A stretch of 64,000 nt of DNA from contig NZ_JADKYT010000002.1 of assembly GCF_015354445.1 (NCBI RefSeq), positions 434,001 through 498,000 of the forward strand. The letters run 5' to 3'. A program made the translations under genes and the position numbers. Source of the DNA: Methylophilus sp. QUAN. Lineage in GTDB: Bacteria; Pseudomonadota; Gammaproteobacteria; Burkholderiales; Methylophilaceae. The notes beneath the pieces were generated by a model. That model made no database searches. It was not told where the DNA came from and worked only from the letters and a program-made list of their open reading frames with translations. Shown piece after piece: positions 19,701-28,364 of this stretch; positions within the stretch are counted from its first letter, which is position 1, and each line of letters opens with the position of its first letter.

Positions 19701-22331
19701 CCAACGACTGACATTACCAAAGGTTTGCACAACTACACTGTGACTGCCACTGACAATGCAGGCAACATCAGTGTGCCTAGCGACAATTATGCATACACAC
19801 TCAATCAGTCACCAGTCTTTGTGACCTTGGATGCGTCTGCTTCAGTGTCTGAAGATGGTCTGCCAAACGGTTTGCTGGACTCTGGTCCTTCTAATGTGAT
19901 CGCTAGCGGTTCCATGGGCATTTCTGATCCAAATGGCGACTTGAAGAGTGTAACCCTGACAGAGCCAACAACGACCTATACATCAGGTGGTACAACTATC
20001 ACCTGGTCAGGCAATAACACCGGTACTTTGATTGGTTCTGCCAATGGTAAAGAAGTGATTCGTGTCACGATTGATAGCAAAGGTGACTATGCGGTGCAGT
20101 TGTCAGGCCCGATTGATCATCCAGTGGCTGGTCAGGAAGATACCTTGGCAATCAAGTTTGGTGTGAACGCCAACGATGCCGACAGCACGACTAAAGGCTC
20201 TATCACTGTTAATGTTTCAGATGATGCGCCAACAGCGACTAACCAGACGGTGACGGCTACCAACTCTGCCAACACCAACCTCATGATTACGCTGGATATT
20301 TCTGGCAGTATGACCACCACTGATGGTGTGAATAATCAGACCCGTTTGGCCAGTGCTATTCAGTCAATTAAGAACTTGCTGGATAAATATGACGACATGG
20401 GTGACGTGAAAGTCTCACTGGTGGTGTTTGCTGGTTTGGATCAAACCAAACAGTTAGGCAGCACCTGGTTGACTGTTGCTGAAGCCAAGGCATATCTGAA
20501 CAACCTGTCAGCCAATGGTAATACCAACTACGACTCTGCCTTGAACACGGCCATGAATGCGTTCGAGACATCTGGTAAGTTAGATAATGCACAAAACGTG
20601 TCTTACTTCTTTACCGATGGTCAACCTAACCGTGGCGTGGGGGGGACGGGTAGCTTAACTGGTACAGAGTCCAGAAATAGCGATTCAGACGCGGGCATTC
20701 AGCAGGCTGAGGAAGCTAAATGGATTACCTTCCTGAATAACAACCACATTAAGTCTTATTCTATTGGTATCGGTTCTGGCGTTACTTCAAACACTGAATT
20801 GAACCCGATCGCTTATGATGGCCAAACAGGGACCAATACAGATGGCGTTCGCGTGACGTCCTTTAATCAGCTGGACTCAGTCCTGAATGAGACTGTAAGC
20901 AGCCCAATCACCGGTAGCTTGTTGTCTGGCGGTGGTTTTGGGGCCGATGGTGGTTATGTGAAGTCAATTGCAGTGGATGGCTCCACATATACCTTCAACT
21001 CCGCAAACGGCACAATCACTGTGTTAGGAACTAATAGAAGCACTTATGATTCTGGTAGCCATAAACTGGTAATCACGACAGCACAAGGCACTTTGTTGGT
21101 CGATATGGATGATGGGTCCTTCTCATTCACACCGAAAAACACCAGTGTTTCTGGCACCAGCTCGTTTAATTACACATTAAGCGACAATGATGGTGATACA
21201 AGCTCTGCAACATTGACTGTGAATGTGGCTAAACAAGTAACCTCTATCCCACAAGTGGCACCAGAAGTCAGCAATGGCATGGGCGCAGCTGGTCTGTTGA
21301 CCTTGCCAGGCTTGTTGAATGTCGACTTGCTTAACTTCTCAAGCCGTCAGGCATTCACGGCAAGTGATGTGAATAACAACATCAGTTCTGTGACGATTGC
21401 CTATAACACCTTTATCGGTGTGACATTAGGCACGGCCTATCTGACTTATTCACAAGCGGTTGCGAATGAGTTGGGCCTGAATGTGAGCTACACGCAAAGC
21501 AGTGGTTTCCTCGGTTTGATCGGTGCTAATGGCAAAATGGTGATCACTGCTGCTGATGGTGGCACAGTGGATAACCTTGCGCTCAATGAGTTCTTGTCAA
21601 CGGTTAAAACCAATGAGCAGGCCGTTGATTTGAGCCTGTTCCAGAACTTCAAGATCACCGCCGTGGACAGCACTGGCTTGCAGGACAGCGAATCAGCCTC
21701 TAACCTGATCAATATTGATTTGTTGAACAGCAACAAGGGTACGCCAATTATTGGCGGCGATAGCGCTGACAATACCGTGAATGGTACGTCTGGCAATGAC
21801 ATTATCTACGGCTATGCCGGTAACGATACCTTGAATGGTGGCGCTGGTAATGACATCCTGCGCGGTGGTGCTGGTAACGATAAGCTGAATGGCGGCGATG
21901 GCAACGACATCCTGATCGGTGGTAAAGGTAACGATACCCTGACTGGTGGCGCTGGCGTAGACGTGTTCAAGTGGGATCGTGGTGATGATGGTGTGGCCGG
22001 TACGCCAGCACGTGACACTATCACCGATTTCAACAAGAGCTCTGTCAGCCAGGGTGGCGATATCCTGGATGTGCGTGACTTGCTGCAAGGTGAGAACGCG
22101 GGCAACTTGGTGAACTACCTGCACTTTGAGAAATCCGGTAGTGATACCATTATCCATATCAGTTCTAATGGTGGTTTCGCAACGGATGCGCACAACGTGT
22201 CCGGTAGCTTTAGTAGTGGTAACACGACCCAGCAGATTGTGCTGAGTGGTGTGGACCTGACCACAGGTCAGACCTCTGATGCAGCGATTATCTCCAACTT
22301 GCTGTCACAGCAAAAACTGATTACTGATTAA
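13794..22331 (+). CDS. LapA-like giant RTX biofilm adhesin with retention module, tandem repeats and vWA domain
   Basis: A cell-surface adhesin of 2845 residues. The N-terminal retention module (about residues 1-105) should plug the TolC pore. It is followed by a Pro-Ala-Ala-Gly site at residues 109-112 (bases 14118-14129), the expected LapG cut site. Next come Ig-like units with EF-hand-like loops (DANNDNFINRAE), eight 107-residue repeats, five 112-residue repeats, and an Ig-like and DUF5801-like stretch. A von Willebrand A domain (about 2160-2340) has the MIDAS motif DISGS near 2167. RTX nonapeptides (about 2654-2723, GGAGNDILRGGAGNDKLNGG) precede an uncleaved C-terminal type I secretion signal. 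The preceding genes supply its exporter, protease and c-di-GMP switch. Confidence 0.95.
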   Translation: MATVIGTVTNIQGMAIVVDASGNRHMLKVGEVLHAGDKVITASGAAVAVKLANGETVNFAEAQTVKITDNLAQVDVSDVTENAVNQTVFDAVLTALNEGRDITEVLDSPAAGEAGSDGNASFVNLDRIQTQTVGGANYDGGTGAGGAATGGNIAPNYVYLTPASGAPGVELIDDIGNDGYLNAGELKGLPTTDARVTLPAGLEPGDTVNLVHNSGTISRVLTDADIATGFIIIAVPVPPSGDTLTVTASITNQSGQTSPSSSDSAIIDTNVPNGGNAPTVEITEDANNDNFINRAELNGDIDVKVSFTPSLVDVGDIVVIRSNDSTVKQVVITATDKSNGFITTTVPAQPDGALVTVTSTIIDAAKNESKPGSDSATIDLSAPDIPTFVGVDDVGPTQGLIVNNSTIDDNKPEIRGSNGNPGDTITIYDNGTKLGTALVQPDGTWTFTPTTPLVDGSHSITVTATDPAGNTSDPSAPLNFTIDTVPPALFISLDANVAGDGIVNVAESTAAAIPVTGTVSGQFKTGDIVTITVNGKDFTGAVTATGTFSINVPGADLAADADKTIDARVTTSDIAGNTTTATDTQTYTVNLLPPALAISLDANVAGDGIVNAAESTAAAIPVTGTVSGDFKVGDVVTVTVNNKDFTGTVQAGGKFSIDVPGADLAADSDSTVFASVTTTNAAGNNATATDTQTYTVNVLPPALAISLDANVAGDGIVNVAESTAAAIPVTGTVSGQFKAGDIVTITINGKDFTGAVATDGTFSINVPGADLAADADSTVFASVTTTNAAGNSATATDTQTYTVNLLPPALAISLDANVAGDGIVNAAESTAAAIAVTGTVSGQFKVGDTVTLTINDKSFTGTVLDGGKFSINVPGADLAADADATIFASVTTTNAAGNSATATDTQTYTVNTAPPAVAISLDANVAGDGIVNAAESTAAAIPVTGTVSGQFKTGDIVTVTINGKDFTGAVATDGTFSINVPGADLAADADSTVFASVTTTNAAGNSATATDTQTYTVNVSPPAVAISLDANVAGDGIVNAAESTAAAIPVTGTVSGQFKTGDIVTVTINGKDFTGAVAANGTFSINVPGADLAADPDATVFASVTTTNAAGNSATATDTQTYTVNVLPPAVAISLDANVAGDGIVNVAESTAAAIPVTGTVSGQFKTGDIVTITVNGKDFTGAVATDGTFSINVPGADLAADSDSTVFASVTTTNAAGNSATATDTQTYTVNLLPPALAISLDANVAGDGIVNVAESTAAAIPVTGTVSGQFKVGDVVTLTINNKEFTGTVQTGGKFSINVPGADLAADSDSTIFASVTTTNAAGNSATATDTQDYKLAVNPNLFATIALDANFAGDGIINIEEAKATSTIAVTGTVGGDAKAGDPVVVTINGKDYNTTAITRPDGKLGFSVNVAGNELAADPDKTIDAKVTVSDNAGNSLSQSTQLTYTVDLTPPVATIALDANFGGDGIINIEEAKATSITPVTGTVGGDAKVGDPVVVTINGKDYNTTVITRTDGKLGFSVNVAGNELAADPDKTIDAKVTVTDNAGNTASQSTQLTYSLDLTPPKAEIALDANFGGDGIINIEEAKATSITPVTGTVGGDAKVGDPVVVTINGKDYNTTVITRTDGKLGFSVNVAGNELAADPDKTIDAKVTVTDNAGNTASQSTQLTYSLDLTPPKAEIALDANFGGDGIINIEEAKATSITPVTGTVGGDAKVGDPVVVTINGKDYNTTVITRTDGKLGFSVNVAGNELAADPDKTIDAKVTVTDNAGNTASQTTQLTYSLDLTPPVATIALDANFGGDGIINIAESQPGVNQPVTGTVGGEAKLGDPVVVTINGKDYNTTVITRTDGKLGFVVSVPGSELVADSDKTIDAKVSTTDTAGNVGTATTQLSYVVDIVAPNKPTIDNIYDDFGAVKGNVANGGVADDATPTLTGKAEAGSTVTIYDGATKVGTAVADKDGKWTFTPTTDITKGLHNYTVTATDNAGNISVPSDNYAYTLNQSPVFVTLDASASVSEDGLPNGLLDSGPSNVIASGSMGISDPNGDLKSVTLTEPTTTYTSGGTTITWSGNNTGTLIGSANGKEVIRVTIDSKGDYAVQLSGPIDHPVAGQEDTLAIKFGVNANDADSTTKGSITVNVSDDAPTATNQTVTATNSANTNLMITLDISGSMTTTDGVNNQTRLASAIQSIKNLLDKYDDMGDVKVSLVVFAGLDQTKQLGSTWLTVAEAKAYLNNLSANGNTNYDSALNTAMNAFETSGKLDNAQNVSYFFTDGQPNRGVGGTGSLTGTESRNSDSDAGIQQAEEAKWITFLNNNHIKSYSIGIGSGVTSNTELNPIAYDGQTGTNTDGVRVTSFNQLDSVLNETVSSPITGSLLSGGGFGADGGYVKSIAVDGSTYTFNSANGTITVLGTNRSTYDSGSHKLVITTAQGTLLVDMDDGSFSFTPKNTSVSGTSSFNYTLSDNDGDTSSATLTVNVAKQVTSIPQVAPEVSNGMGAAGLLTLPGLLNVDLLNFSSRQAFTASDVNNNISSVTIAYNTFIGVTLGTAYLTYSQAVANELGLNVSYTQSSGFLGLIGANGKMVITAADGGTVDNLALNEFLSTVKTNEQAVDLSLFQNFKITAVDSTGLQDSESASNLINIDLLNSNKGTPIIGGDSADNTVNGTSGNDIIYGYAGNDTLNGGAGNDILRGGAGNDKLNGGDGNDILIGGKGNDTLTGGAGVDVFKWDRGDDGVAGTPARDTITDFNKSSVSQGGDILDVRDLLQGENAGNLVNYLHFEKSGSDTIIHISSNGGFATDAHNVSGSFSSGNTTQQIVLSGVDLTTGQTSDAAIISNLLSQQKLITD
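15249..17816 (+). repeat. Eight tandem 321-bp repeats in the adhesin gene (107 residues each)
   Basis: Repeat units start at 15249, 15570, 15891, 16212, 16533, 16854, 17175 and 17496, a constant 321-base period. Each encodes a unit around ISLDANVAGDGIVN and the phrase TGTVSGQFK. DNA identity between units is high but not perfect. Differences cluster in the two variable stretches after GQFK and near the NGKDFTG segment, as if blocks had been exchanged between units. Confidence 0.95.
17835..19514 (+). repeat. Five tandem 336-bp repeats in the adhesin gene (112 residues each)
   Basis: Units begin at 17835, 18171, 18507, 18843 and 19179, a constant 336-base period, each around ALDANFGGDGIINIEEAKAT. 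Units 2 to 4 are almost identical at DNA level over nearly 1 kb (18171-19130), indicating recent duplication. They are related to, but distinct from, the preceding 107-residue family. Confidence 0.95.
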
Positions 22332-22346
22332 TTTATCGGTGTCTGT

Positions 22347-22374
22347 AAAAAAGCGACCTTCGGGTCGCTTTTTT
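22347..22374 (+). terminator. Rho-independent terminator after the adhesin gene
   Basis: GCGACC-TTCG-GGTCGC stem with a stable UUCG tetraloop, flanked by A6 and T6, 16 bases after the adhesin stop codon. Confidence 0.95.
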
Positions 22375-22547
22375 ATTTTCTAGCAGTGGTTAAGCAAAAT
22401 GCTCACTGGCGTCAGTTTCATATTCCTGGGACCTGATTGGCTCGCATATCGTAATAAGAAGCGAAAAAACATTTGTTAACACATTTATGTTTTTAAGTTT
22501 AATGTTGGTAAAATAAGTTAACTAATGTTTTGTTTTGGTTCTCTTAT

Positions 22548-25511
22548 ATGCATTTGGCAGGCCTGGTTTTCAGCGTTAAAAAGTGGGTTTATTGTGTACG
22601 TACCATCCAGATTGTTATTGGTGTATTGCTATTGCTTGCCAGTGGCTATGTCGAGGCCATGTATTCCTTTCCGGCTGCACCAAGTGCGCCAATGCCGCCA
22701 GGATGTAGTGGCAGTGGAGGTGTATATACGTGTACTGGTTTCATTAATATTCAAGATCAGGTGCAGTTTCTTGATATTGGGAATGTTTCAATTACCGTCA
22801 ATGGTGCTTTGAATATAGGCGCTTATCGCATTGGCAGTGCATCGCAATCAGCCAATGTCACGTTTTACAGCAATGGTACGGTCACATTGAACACTACAAC
22901 CTTATACGCAACGATCAATGCAGGCATCAATGCGGTGACGGTATATGGCGCCTCATATATTCGTGGCAATCTGCTGATTTCAAATGGCTCAATCAATGCC
23001 GCTGGCACGATACAAGGGGATGTAATCAGTAGTGGTTTTGGCGCTATCTTTATGGCACAAGATGCCGTGGTCAATGGCAATATTGCTGGCAGAACCGGCC
23101 CGGTCACACTCTCGCGGGCGGTTGCAGTCAATGGCATGCTGAGCACGACGACAGGCAGCATCAATCTTGCTGGCTTTAACACGATTGCAAATGGGGTGAA
23201 TTGTGCTGGTTGTTACATGTTTGTGAATGGCCAGAGCAACGCTTTATCAGGCAATGTCAGTGTCGGTAGCTTGGATGGGGGATCCTCACAAAATAGCACT
23301 TATTACGGCGCTATTAATGTGCAGGCGGGCTACCTCACATTAGGCAATGGCACGACCGTGCAAGGCGATGTAAGTGTCACCGCCACCGGCTTAATGCATG
23401 CGAGTATGACCATTTACCAGACCGTTGTTCAAGGCAGTGTTAATGTACGCTCCGATATTGATTCGGGTGTGTCTTTATATAGCGGCTCTACCATTAATGG
23501 CAGCGTGCAGGTGACGAATACCAATGCGCTGACAGCTTCAGTCAATAACAATGTGTATATTGATAGCCAATCAGTGATTAACAACTCGGTGACCGTGACC
23601 GGCGGTATTGATAACTACGGCAGGATTACCGGCTGCGCAAAAAGTAGCGCCAATAATATTTGGGCCATCAAGATGGAGTTTAACTCAAACACGGGCGGGG
23701 TTTGCTGTGCAAATAATGGCACATGCTCCCAAAGTTCTTGTGTGTTTAACCCATTCAACTATGTTGTGCGCAAATGTACTACGCCAGCCGCTAAATTTAA
23801 CTGCATTGATCCCTCTGTGGCGAATCCGAATGCAGCCAATGGTCATTTATTCACACAGGTAGTAAACAGTGCGTTTAGTGCAGACGTGGTTGCGCTTGCG
23901 GCAGATAACAGTGTGAATACCGATTTCGTGGCTGTAGGGGAGGCCAGTAAAACGGTTGAAGTGAAATGGATTGATTGTGGTGACCCTGCAGTATTGATTA
24001 ATCAAACCTGTGGCGGGACCCGGACAACGCTCTTGACGCAGAATGTAACTTTCAGCAGTAGTAACCTAGGGCGTAAGGGTGTTTCTACAACCATCACCAA
24101 TGCTTATAAAAATCTGCGTTGCCAGGTGACAGACGCCAATGCTACCCAGCAGGTTTCGCTGTCTACGGATAACTTTGCCGTGCGGCCTGCTAGTTTTAAC
24201 AGTATGAGCTCAGGCAATGCCAATGCGGACGTTGCCAATGGCGTCAGCACCAGCAACAGCCCGGTGATTAAAGCGGGTAGTGGCAAGTTCGATATGACCG
24301 TCACTACCGGCTTATCTAACTATAACGGCACGGCCAAAATTGATAATAATCTGATTGCCGCGCATCCCGGTGCACTGCGTACTGGCGCATTGTCTGGTAC
24401 ATTTGGCCAGGCGAGCAATGGCGCGAGTACCGGCGCTGACTTTATTTATGATGAAGTTGGATATTTTAAATTTAATGCACTGGGGATTTATGATGATACG
24501 TTTACCCAGGTTGATGCAACCTCAGATTGCACACCGGGCTTTGTTGCCAGCAATAATAAACAAGCCTGTGCTTTTGGCTATGCGCCGAGTACCAATGTCT
24601 ATATGGGGCGCTTTGTGCCCGATCACCTCCAGGTAACCCTGCTTAACTCAACCAGCAATGCTTGCGGTACTTTTTCATATTTTGGCCAGGACAGCAGTAC
24701 ACTGCCAGCCATCACCACAACATTTACGTTGACGGCACAAAATGCAGGCAACGCCACCACCCGGAATTTTACGGGGACGTTTTCTGCTATTTTTGATCTG
24801 CTCAACGTCGATAATTATCATTTTTCACTCTCGCCTCAGGTGGGGGCGACGCTGGGGTTGAGTGCGGCTCCTTCGTCATTGAGTGGTAGCTGGGGTGCAG
24901 GCGTTGCCAACGTCACCGCTAAACAATCTATCAGTCGACCTCCTGCAGCTGTGACGCCGCAGAGCATGAGTGTCTATGCACAGCCGCAATACACAGAGGC
25001 GGGCGTGCTGGTCTCTTCGACACCAACGCTGCTGGCTTCGAATCTGGCTTATCGTTACGGTAAATTGACGCTGCATAATGCGCATGGCTCTGAACTTTTG
25101 CCCTTGCCCGTGCAATTGGAAGCGCAATATTGGAATGGCACAGCTTACGTGAGAAACCAGGCAGATAGCTGTACGCTCATCCCGTCTTTAAGTGTGGTGC
25201 TTAAAAATTACAAAGGTAATTTAACGGCCTGTGAAACAACCTTGTCGTCCAGTGCAAGCATGAGCCGCGGGTTATTAAACCTGAAACTCAGTGCACCTGG
25301 GGTTGCGCAAAATGGTATCCCGAATACGGGGAGCATGGATGTAGAGGTCAATCTGGGGGCTGCGGCAAACGCAGACCGGACTTGCATTACGCCATTAGAA
25401 GTGCCTGCGATCAGTGGTGTGTTACCCTGGTTCGGAGCCGTAGATCCTGTTGCGCGAGCAACATTCGGCATTTATAAAACACCTATCGTCTATATGCGCG
25501 AAAGTTTTTAA
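22548..25511 (+). CDS. MshQ-like surface protein with C-terminal DUF6701 domain
   Basis: A predicted exported protein of 987 residues. A signal sequence (hydrophobic, ending near VEA) leads into the mature start MYSFPAAPSAPMPPGC. Residues about 60-360 form a glycine/asparagine-rich beta-helix-like region with many short 'inner-membrane polymer' style repeats (NGNI, QGDV, NGSV). A cysteine-rich patch lies near 375-420. The C-terminal part has the DUF6701 features: NFAVRPASF, GRFVPDHLQV and the end ATFGIYKTPIVYMRESF. This domain is known from MshQ of MSHA pilus clusters, but no pilus genes are present here. I chose the ATG at 22548 because the frame upstream has only a TTG. Its role on the surface, perhaps linked to the adjacent adhesin, is unknown. 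Confidence 0.75.
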   Translation: MHLAGLVFSVKKWVYCVRTIQIVIGVLLLLASGYVEAMYSFPAAPSAPMPPGCSGSGGVYTCTGFINIQDQVQFLDIGNVSITVNGALNIGAYRIGSASQSANVTFYSNGTVTLNTTTLYATINAGINAVTVYGASYIRGNLLISNGSINAAGTIQGDVISSGFGAIFMAQDAVVNGNIAGRTGPVTLSRAVAVNGMLSTTTGSINLAGFNTIANGVNCAGCYMFVNGQSNALSGNVSVGSLDGGSSQNSTYYGAINVQAGYLTLGNGTTVQGDVSVTATGLMHASMTIYQTVVQGSVNVRSDIDSGVSLYSGSTINGSVQVTNTNALTASVNNNVYIDSQSVINNSVTVTGGIDNYGRITGCAKSSANNIWAIKMEFNSNTGGVCCANNGTCSQSSCVFNPFNYVVRKCTTPAAKFNCIDPSVANPNAANGHLFTQVVNSAFSADVVALAADNSVNTDFVAVGEASKTVEVKWIDCGDPAVLINQTCGGTRTTLLTQNVTFSSSNLGRKGVSTTITNAYKNLRCQVTDANATQQVSLSTDNFAVRPASFNSMSSGNANADVANGVSTSNSPVIKAGSGKFDMTVTTGLSNYNGTAKIDNNLIAAHPGALRTGALSGTFGQASNGASTGADFIYDEVGYFKFNALGIYDDTFTQVDATSDCTPGFVASNNKQACAFGYAPSTNVYMGRFVPDHLQVTLLNSTSNACGTFSYFGQDSSTLPAITTTFTLTAQNAGNATTRNFTGTFSAIFDLLNVDNYHFSLSPQVGATLGLSAAPSSLSGSWGAGVANVTAKQSISRPPAAVTPQSMSVYAQPQYTEAGVLVSSTPTLLASNLAYRYGKLTLHNAHGSELLPLPVQLEAQYWNGTAYVRNQADSCTLIPSLSVVLKNYKGNLTACETTLSSSASMSRGLLNLKLSAPGVAQNGIPNTGSMDVEVNLGAAANADRTCITPLEVPAISGVLPWFGAVDPVARATFGIYKTPIVYMRESF

Positions 25512-25520
25512 GCGCGGGTT

Positions 25521-25548
25521 GTGTACGCAGCCAATTGACTGCGTACAC
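25521..25548. terminator. Hairpin between convergent mshQ-like gene and prpD
   Basis: GTGTACGCAG and CTGCGTACAC are perfect 10-base arms around an 8-base loop in the 44-base gap between two convergent genes. There is no strong T-run, so it is probably a bidirectional terminator or a transcript-stabilising stem. Confidence 0.65.
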
Positions 25549-25555
25549 GTCGTGT

Positions 25556-27016
25556 TTAAACCATCAGCATATCCACAAACTGATTGACTGAAGTCGCTTC
25601 CAGTTTGGCCTGATCCTGGCATAAGGCCAGAATCTCAGCTTGTTTGCCTGCATCAAAACGGCGTGCCAAATTCACCTTGAATTTTTTCACCAGCTCCGGG
25701 ATGCCTTCACCACGGCGGCGGCGGTGGCCAATCGGGTATTCCACGGCGATATTGCTGGATTGTGAGCCATCTTTAAAGAAAATCTGGATAGCGTTGGCAA
25801 TTGAGCGTTTTTCCGGGTCAAGGTAGTCACGTGTGTATTCTGACTTCTCTACACAAGTCATTTTGTCACGCAGGGCATCAATGCGTGGATCGGCAGCAGC
25901 CTCATCTTCGTAGTCCAACGCCGTCAAACTGCCTTTGAGCAAGCCTACGGCAGCCATATATTGAATACAGTGGTCGCGGTCAGCAGGGTTATTCATGGGA
26001 CCAGTTTTATCAATGATACGGATCGCCGACTCATGGGTGGTGATGACGATCTTGTCGATATTGGCAATATCGTCCAGTGATTGCAGGCGATTGCCGACTT
26101 CCTTGTTCAGCTGGAATGCAGATTCCACAGCCGTTTGCGCATGAAACTCGGCTGGGAAGGAGATTTTGAACAATACCTGCTCCATCACATAGCTGCCGTA
26201 AGGGCGCTGGAACTTGAAGGCATTGCCTTTAAATAGCACATCATAAAAGCCCCAGGTTTTTGCCGTTAAAGCGCTTGGATAGCCCATTTCACCTTGCAAG
26301 GTCATCCAGGCCAGGCGTACCGCGCGTGAGGTGGCATCGCCTGCTGCCCAGGACTTACGGGAACCGGTATTCGGACTATGGCGGTAGGTGCGCAAGCTTT
26401 GACCGTCTACAAAGGCGTTAGACACGGCATTGATGATGTCTTGTTTATTGCCGCCCAGTAATTTAGTGACCACTGCTGTGGAGGCAATCTTGACCAGAAT
26501 CACGTGATCCAGGCCCACACGGTTAAAACTATTTTCTAATGCCAGAACGCCCTGAATTTCGTGCGCCTTGATCATCGCAGTCAGCACATCTTTCATGGTC
26601 AGTGGCGCCTTGCCTTCAGCCACGTGTTTGCGTGACATATAGTCGGCAGAAGCCAGGATGCCGCCCAGGTTGTCAGAAGGGTGGCCCCATTCTGCTGCCA
26701 GCCAGGTGTCATTAAAATCCAGCCAGCGGATCATGGCACCGATGTTAAAGGCTGCCAGGATCGGGTCCAGCTGGTAAGAGGTCCCTGGTACTTTGGCGCC
26801 ATTCGGCACAACTGTCCCAGCAATGACTGGCCCCAGCAGTTTGGTACAGGCGGGGTAATCCAGCGCTTCGAAACCACAGCCCAAGGTATCCATCAGGCAG
26901 TTACGGGCGGTGTCATAAGCTTCGCTGGAGTTGATTTCAAAATCTGCCACGTAGTTGGCAATATCCACAATCACCTGGTCCGGGTCAGGGCGAACGTTAG
27001 AAATATGGGCTGACAT
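25556..27016 (-). CDS. prpD: 2-Methylcitrate dehydratase (MmgE/PrpD family)
   Basis: A 486-residue cytoplasmic enzyme that dehydrates 2-methylcitrate to 2-methyl-cis-aconitate in the methylcitrate cycle. It matches the MmgE/PrpD family over its length, with [20 protein letters not shown] near the N-terminus and the [13 protein letters not shown] segment in the middle. The longest frame starts at a TTG at 27034; the ATG at 27016 has an AAAGGTAAC ribosome-binding site and gives the standard N-terminus. It is the last gene of the citE2-mch-citE1-prpB-prpC-prpD run, separated from prpC by 144 bases, so a separate promoter is possible. AcnB, which can hydrate the product, is encoded about 18 kb away in the same window. 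Confidence 0.95.
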   Translation of the reverse strand: MSAHISNVRPDPDQVIVDIANYVADFEINSSEAYDTARNCLMDTLGCGFEALDYPACTKLLGPVIAGTVVPNGAKVPGTSYQLDPILAAFNIGAMIRWLDFNDTWLAAEWGHPSDNLGGILASADYMSRKHVAEGKAPLTMKDVLTAMIKAHEIQGVLALENSFNRVGLDHVILVKIASTAVVTKLLGGNKQDIINAVSNAFVDGQSLRTYRHSPNTGSRKSWAAGDATSRAVRLAWMTLQGEMGYPSALTAKTWGFYDVLFKGNAFKFQRPYGSYVMEQVLFKISFPAEFHAQTAVESAFQLNKEVGNRLQSLDDIANIDKIVITTHESAIRIIDKTGPMNNPADRDHCIQYMAAVGLLKGSLTALDYEDEAAADPRIDALRDKMTCVEKSEYTRDYLDPEKRSIANAIQIFFKDGSQSSNIAVEYPIGHRRRRGEGIPELVKKFKVNLARRFDAGKQAEILALCQDQAKLEATSVNQFVDMLMV

Positions 27017-27160
27017 GTTTGTTACCTTTATCAATAGGTTAAAAAGTAATTACTGTGTTCTTCAAAACTCATTCACGGCTGAATTTAGGCGTATCTCGCT
27101 CTTGATGTTTGCCATTGCAAAGCATGGAGTAACGAACAGGGTGTGTTTAAATTCAGTAGA

Positions 27161-28330
27161 TTAGCGCTGTATGATTGGCACAAACGCTCTGTTATCCGGG
27201 CCGTTGTATTCCGCATTCGGACGAATAATTTTGTTATCTATCCGTTGCTCAATCGCATGAGCCACCCAGCCGGTGGTGCGTGAAATCACAAAGATCGGTG
27301 TGAACATGCCGGTCGGGATGCTCATCATGTGGTAACTGGAGGCACTGTACCAATCAAGGTTGGGGAACATTTTTTTCTCGTTCCACATGATTTCCTCAAT
27401 GCGGGCCGAGATATCAAATAGCTGCATATTGCCGGCATCTTTACACAGCGATTGACTGACAGCTTTAATCGATTCATTACGCGGGTCGGCAATCGTGTAT
27501 ACCGGATGGCCAAAACCAATAATGATCTCTTTGCGCGCCATCCTGGCTTTGATATCCGCTTCAGCTTCATCCGGCGTCTGGTAGCGTTCGATAATCTCCA
27601 TTGCTGCTTCATTGGCACCACCATGTTTGGGACCGCGCAGGGCTCCAATCGCGCCGGTGATGCAGGAGTACAGGTCAGACAAGGTACCCGCGATCACGCG
27701 TGAGGTGAAGGTTGAGGCGTTGAATTCGTGTTCTGCATACAATACCAGTGAGGTATTCATGGCCTTGATATGCAACTCAGACGGTTTTTTGCCATGCAGG
27801 ATATGCAGGAAGTGGGCAGCAATCGAATCGTCATCGGTTTCTACATCGATGCGTACGCCACGGTGGCTAAAGTGATACCAGTAAATGAGGATGGAACCGA
27901 AACAGGCAATCAGGCGGTCACCTAATGCCTGTGCGCCAGCGGTATTGCGGTCAACGGCCTCCGGTTCTAGTGTCCCCAACATTGAACAACCCGTGCGCAT
28001 TACATCCATGGGATGCGCATTGGCAGGAATCTGTTCCAGTACGGCTTTAAGTGCACTGGGCAGGCCGCGTAGCTTTTTGAGCTTTTGGTGATAAGCGGTG
28101 AGTTGCGGTTGGGTGGGCAACTCGCCGTATATCAGCAAATAAGCGACTTCTTCGAATGTGGCATGTTTAGCCAGTTCGATGATATCGTAACCACGGTAAT
28201 GCAAGTCATTACCGCTATGGCCCACGGTACAAATAGCCGTGGTGCCTGCAGCCACACCCGCCAGTGCCACGCCTTTTTTGCGTTTAGGGGCTTCAGTCGC
28301 TGCAATAGTTGGATCAGTGGTGGTGTTCAT
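27161..28330 (-). CDS. prpC: 2-Methylcitrate synthase
   Basis: Citrate-synthase family enzyme (389 residues) that condenses propionyl-CoA with oxaloacetate. Active-site motifs include [12 protein letters not shown] with the catalytic His, [12 protein letters not shown] with the second His, and the C-terminal RPNAEYNGP. The length and the [12 protein letters not shown]-terminus match PrpC rather than the longer type II GltA. A strong AAGGAGG ribosome-binding site precedes the ATG. It sits between prpB and prpD. Since no gltA is seen in the window, it might also make citrate, but that is inference. Confidence 0.95.
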   Translation of the reverse strand: MNTTTDPTIAATEAPKRKKGVALAGVAAGTTAICTVGHSGNDLHYRGYDIIELAKHATFEEVAYLLIYGELPTQPQLTAYHQKLKKLRGLPSALKAVLEQIPANAHPMDVMRTGCSMLGTLEPEAVDRNTAGAQALGDRLIACFGSILIYWYHFSHRGVRIDVETDDDSIAAHFLHILHGKKPSELHIKAMNTSLVLYAEHEFNASTFTSRVIAGTLSDLYSCITGAIGALRGPKHGGANEAAMEIIERYQTPDEAEADIKARMARKEIIIGFGHPVYTIADPRNESIKAVSQSLCKDAGNMQLFDISARIEEIMWNEKKMFPNLDWYSASSYHMMSIPTGMFTPIFVISRTTGWVAHAIEQRIDNKIIRPNAEYNGPDNRAFVPIIQR

Positions 28331-28364
28331 AACTAACCTCCTTGTTTCTGGTCGCGTGTGTTGA

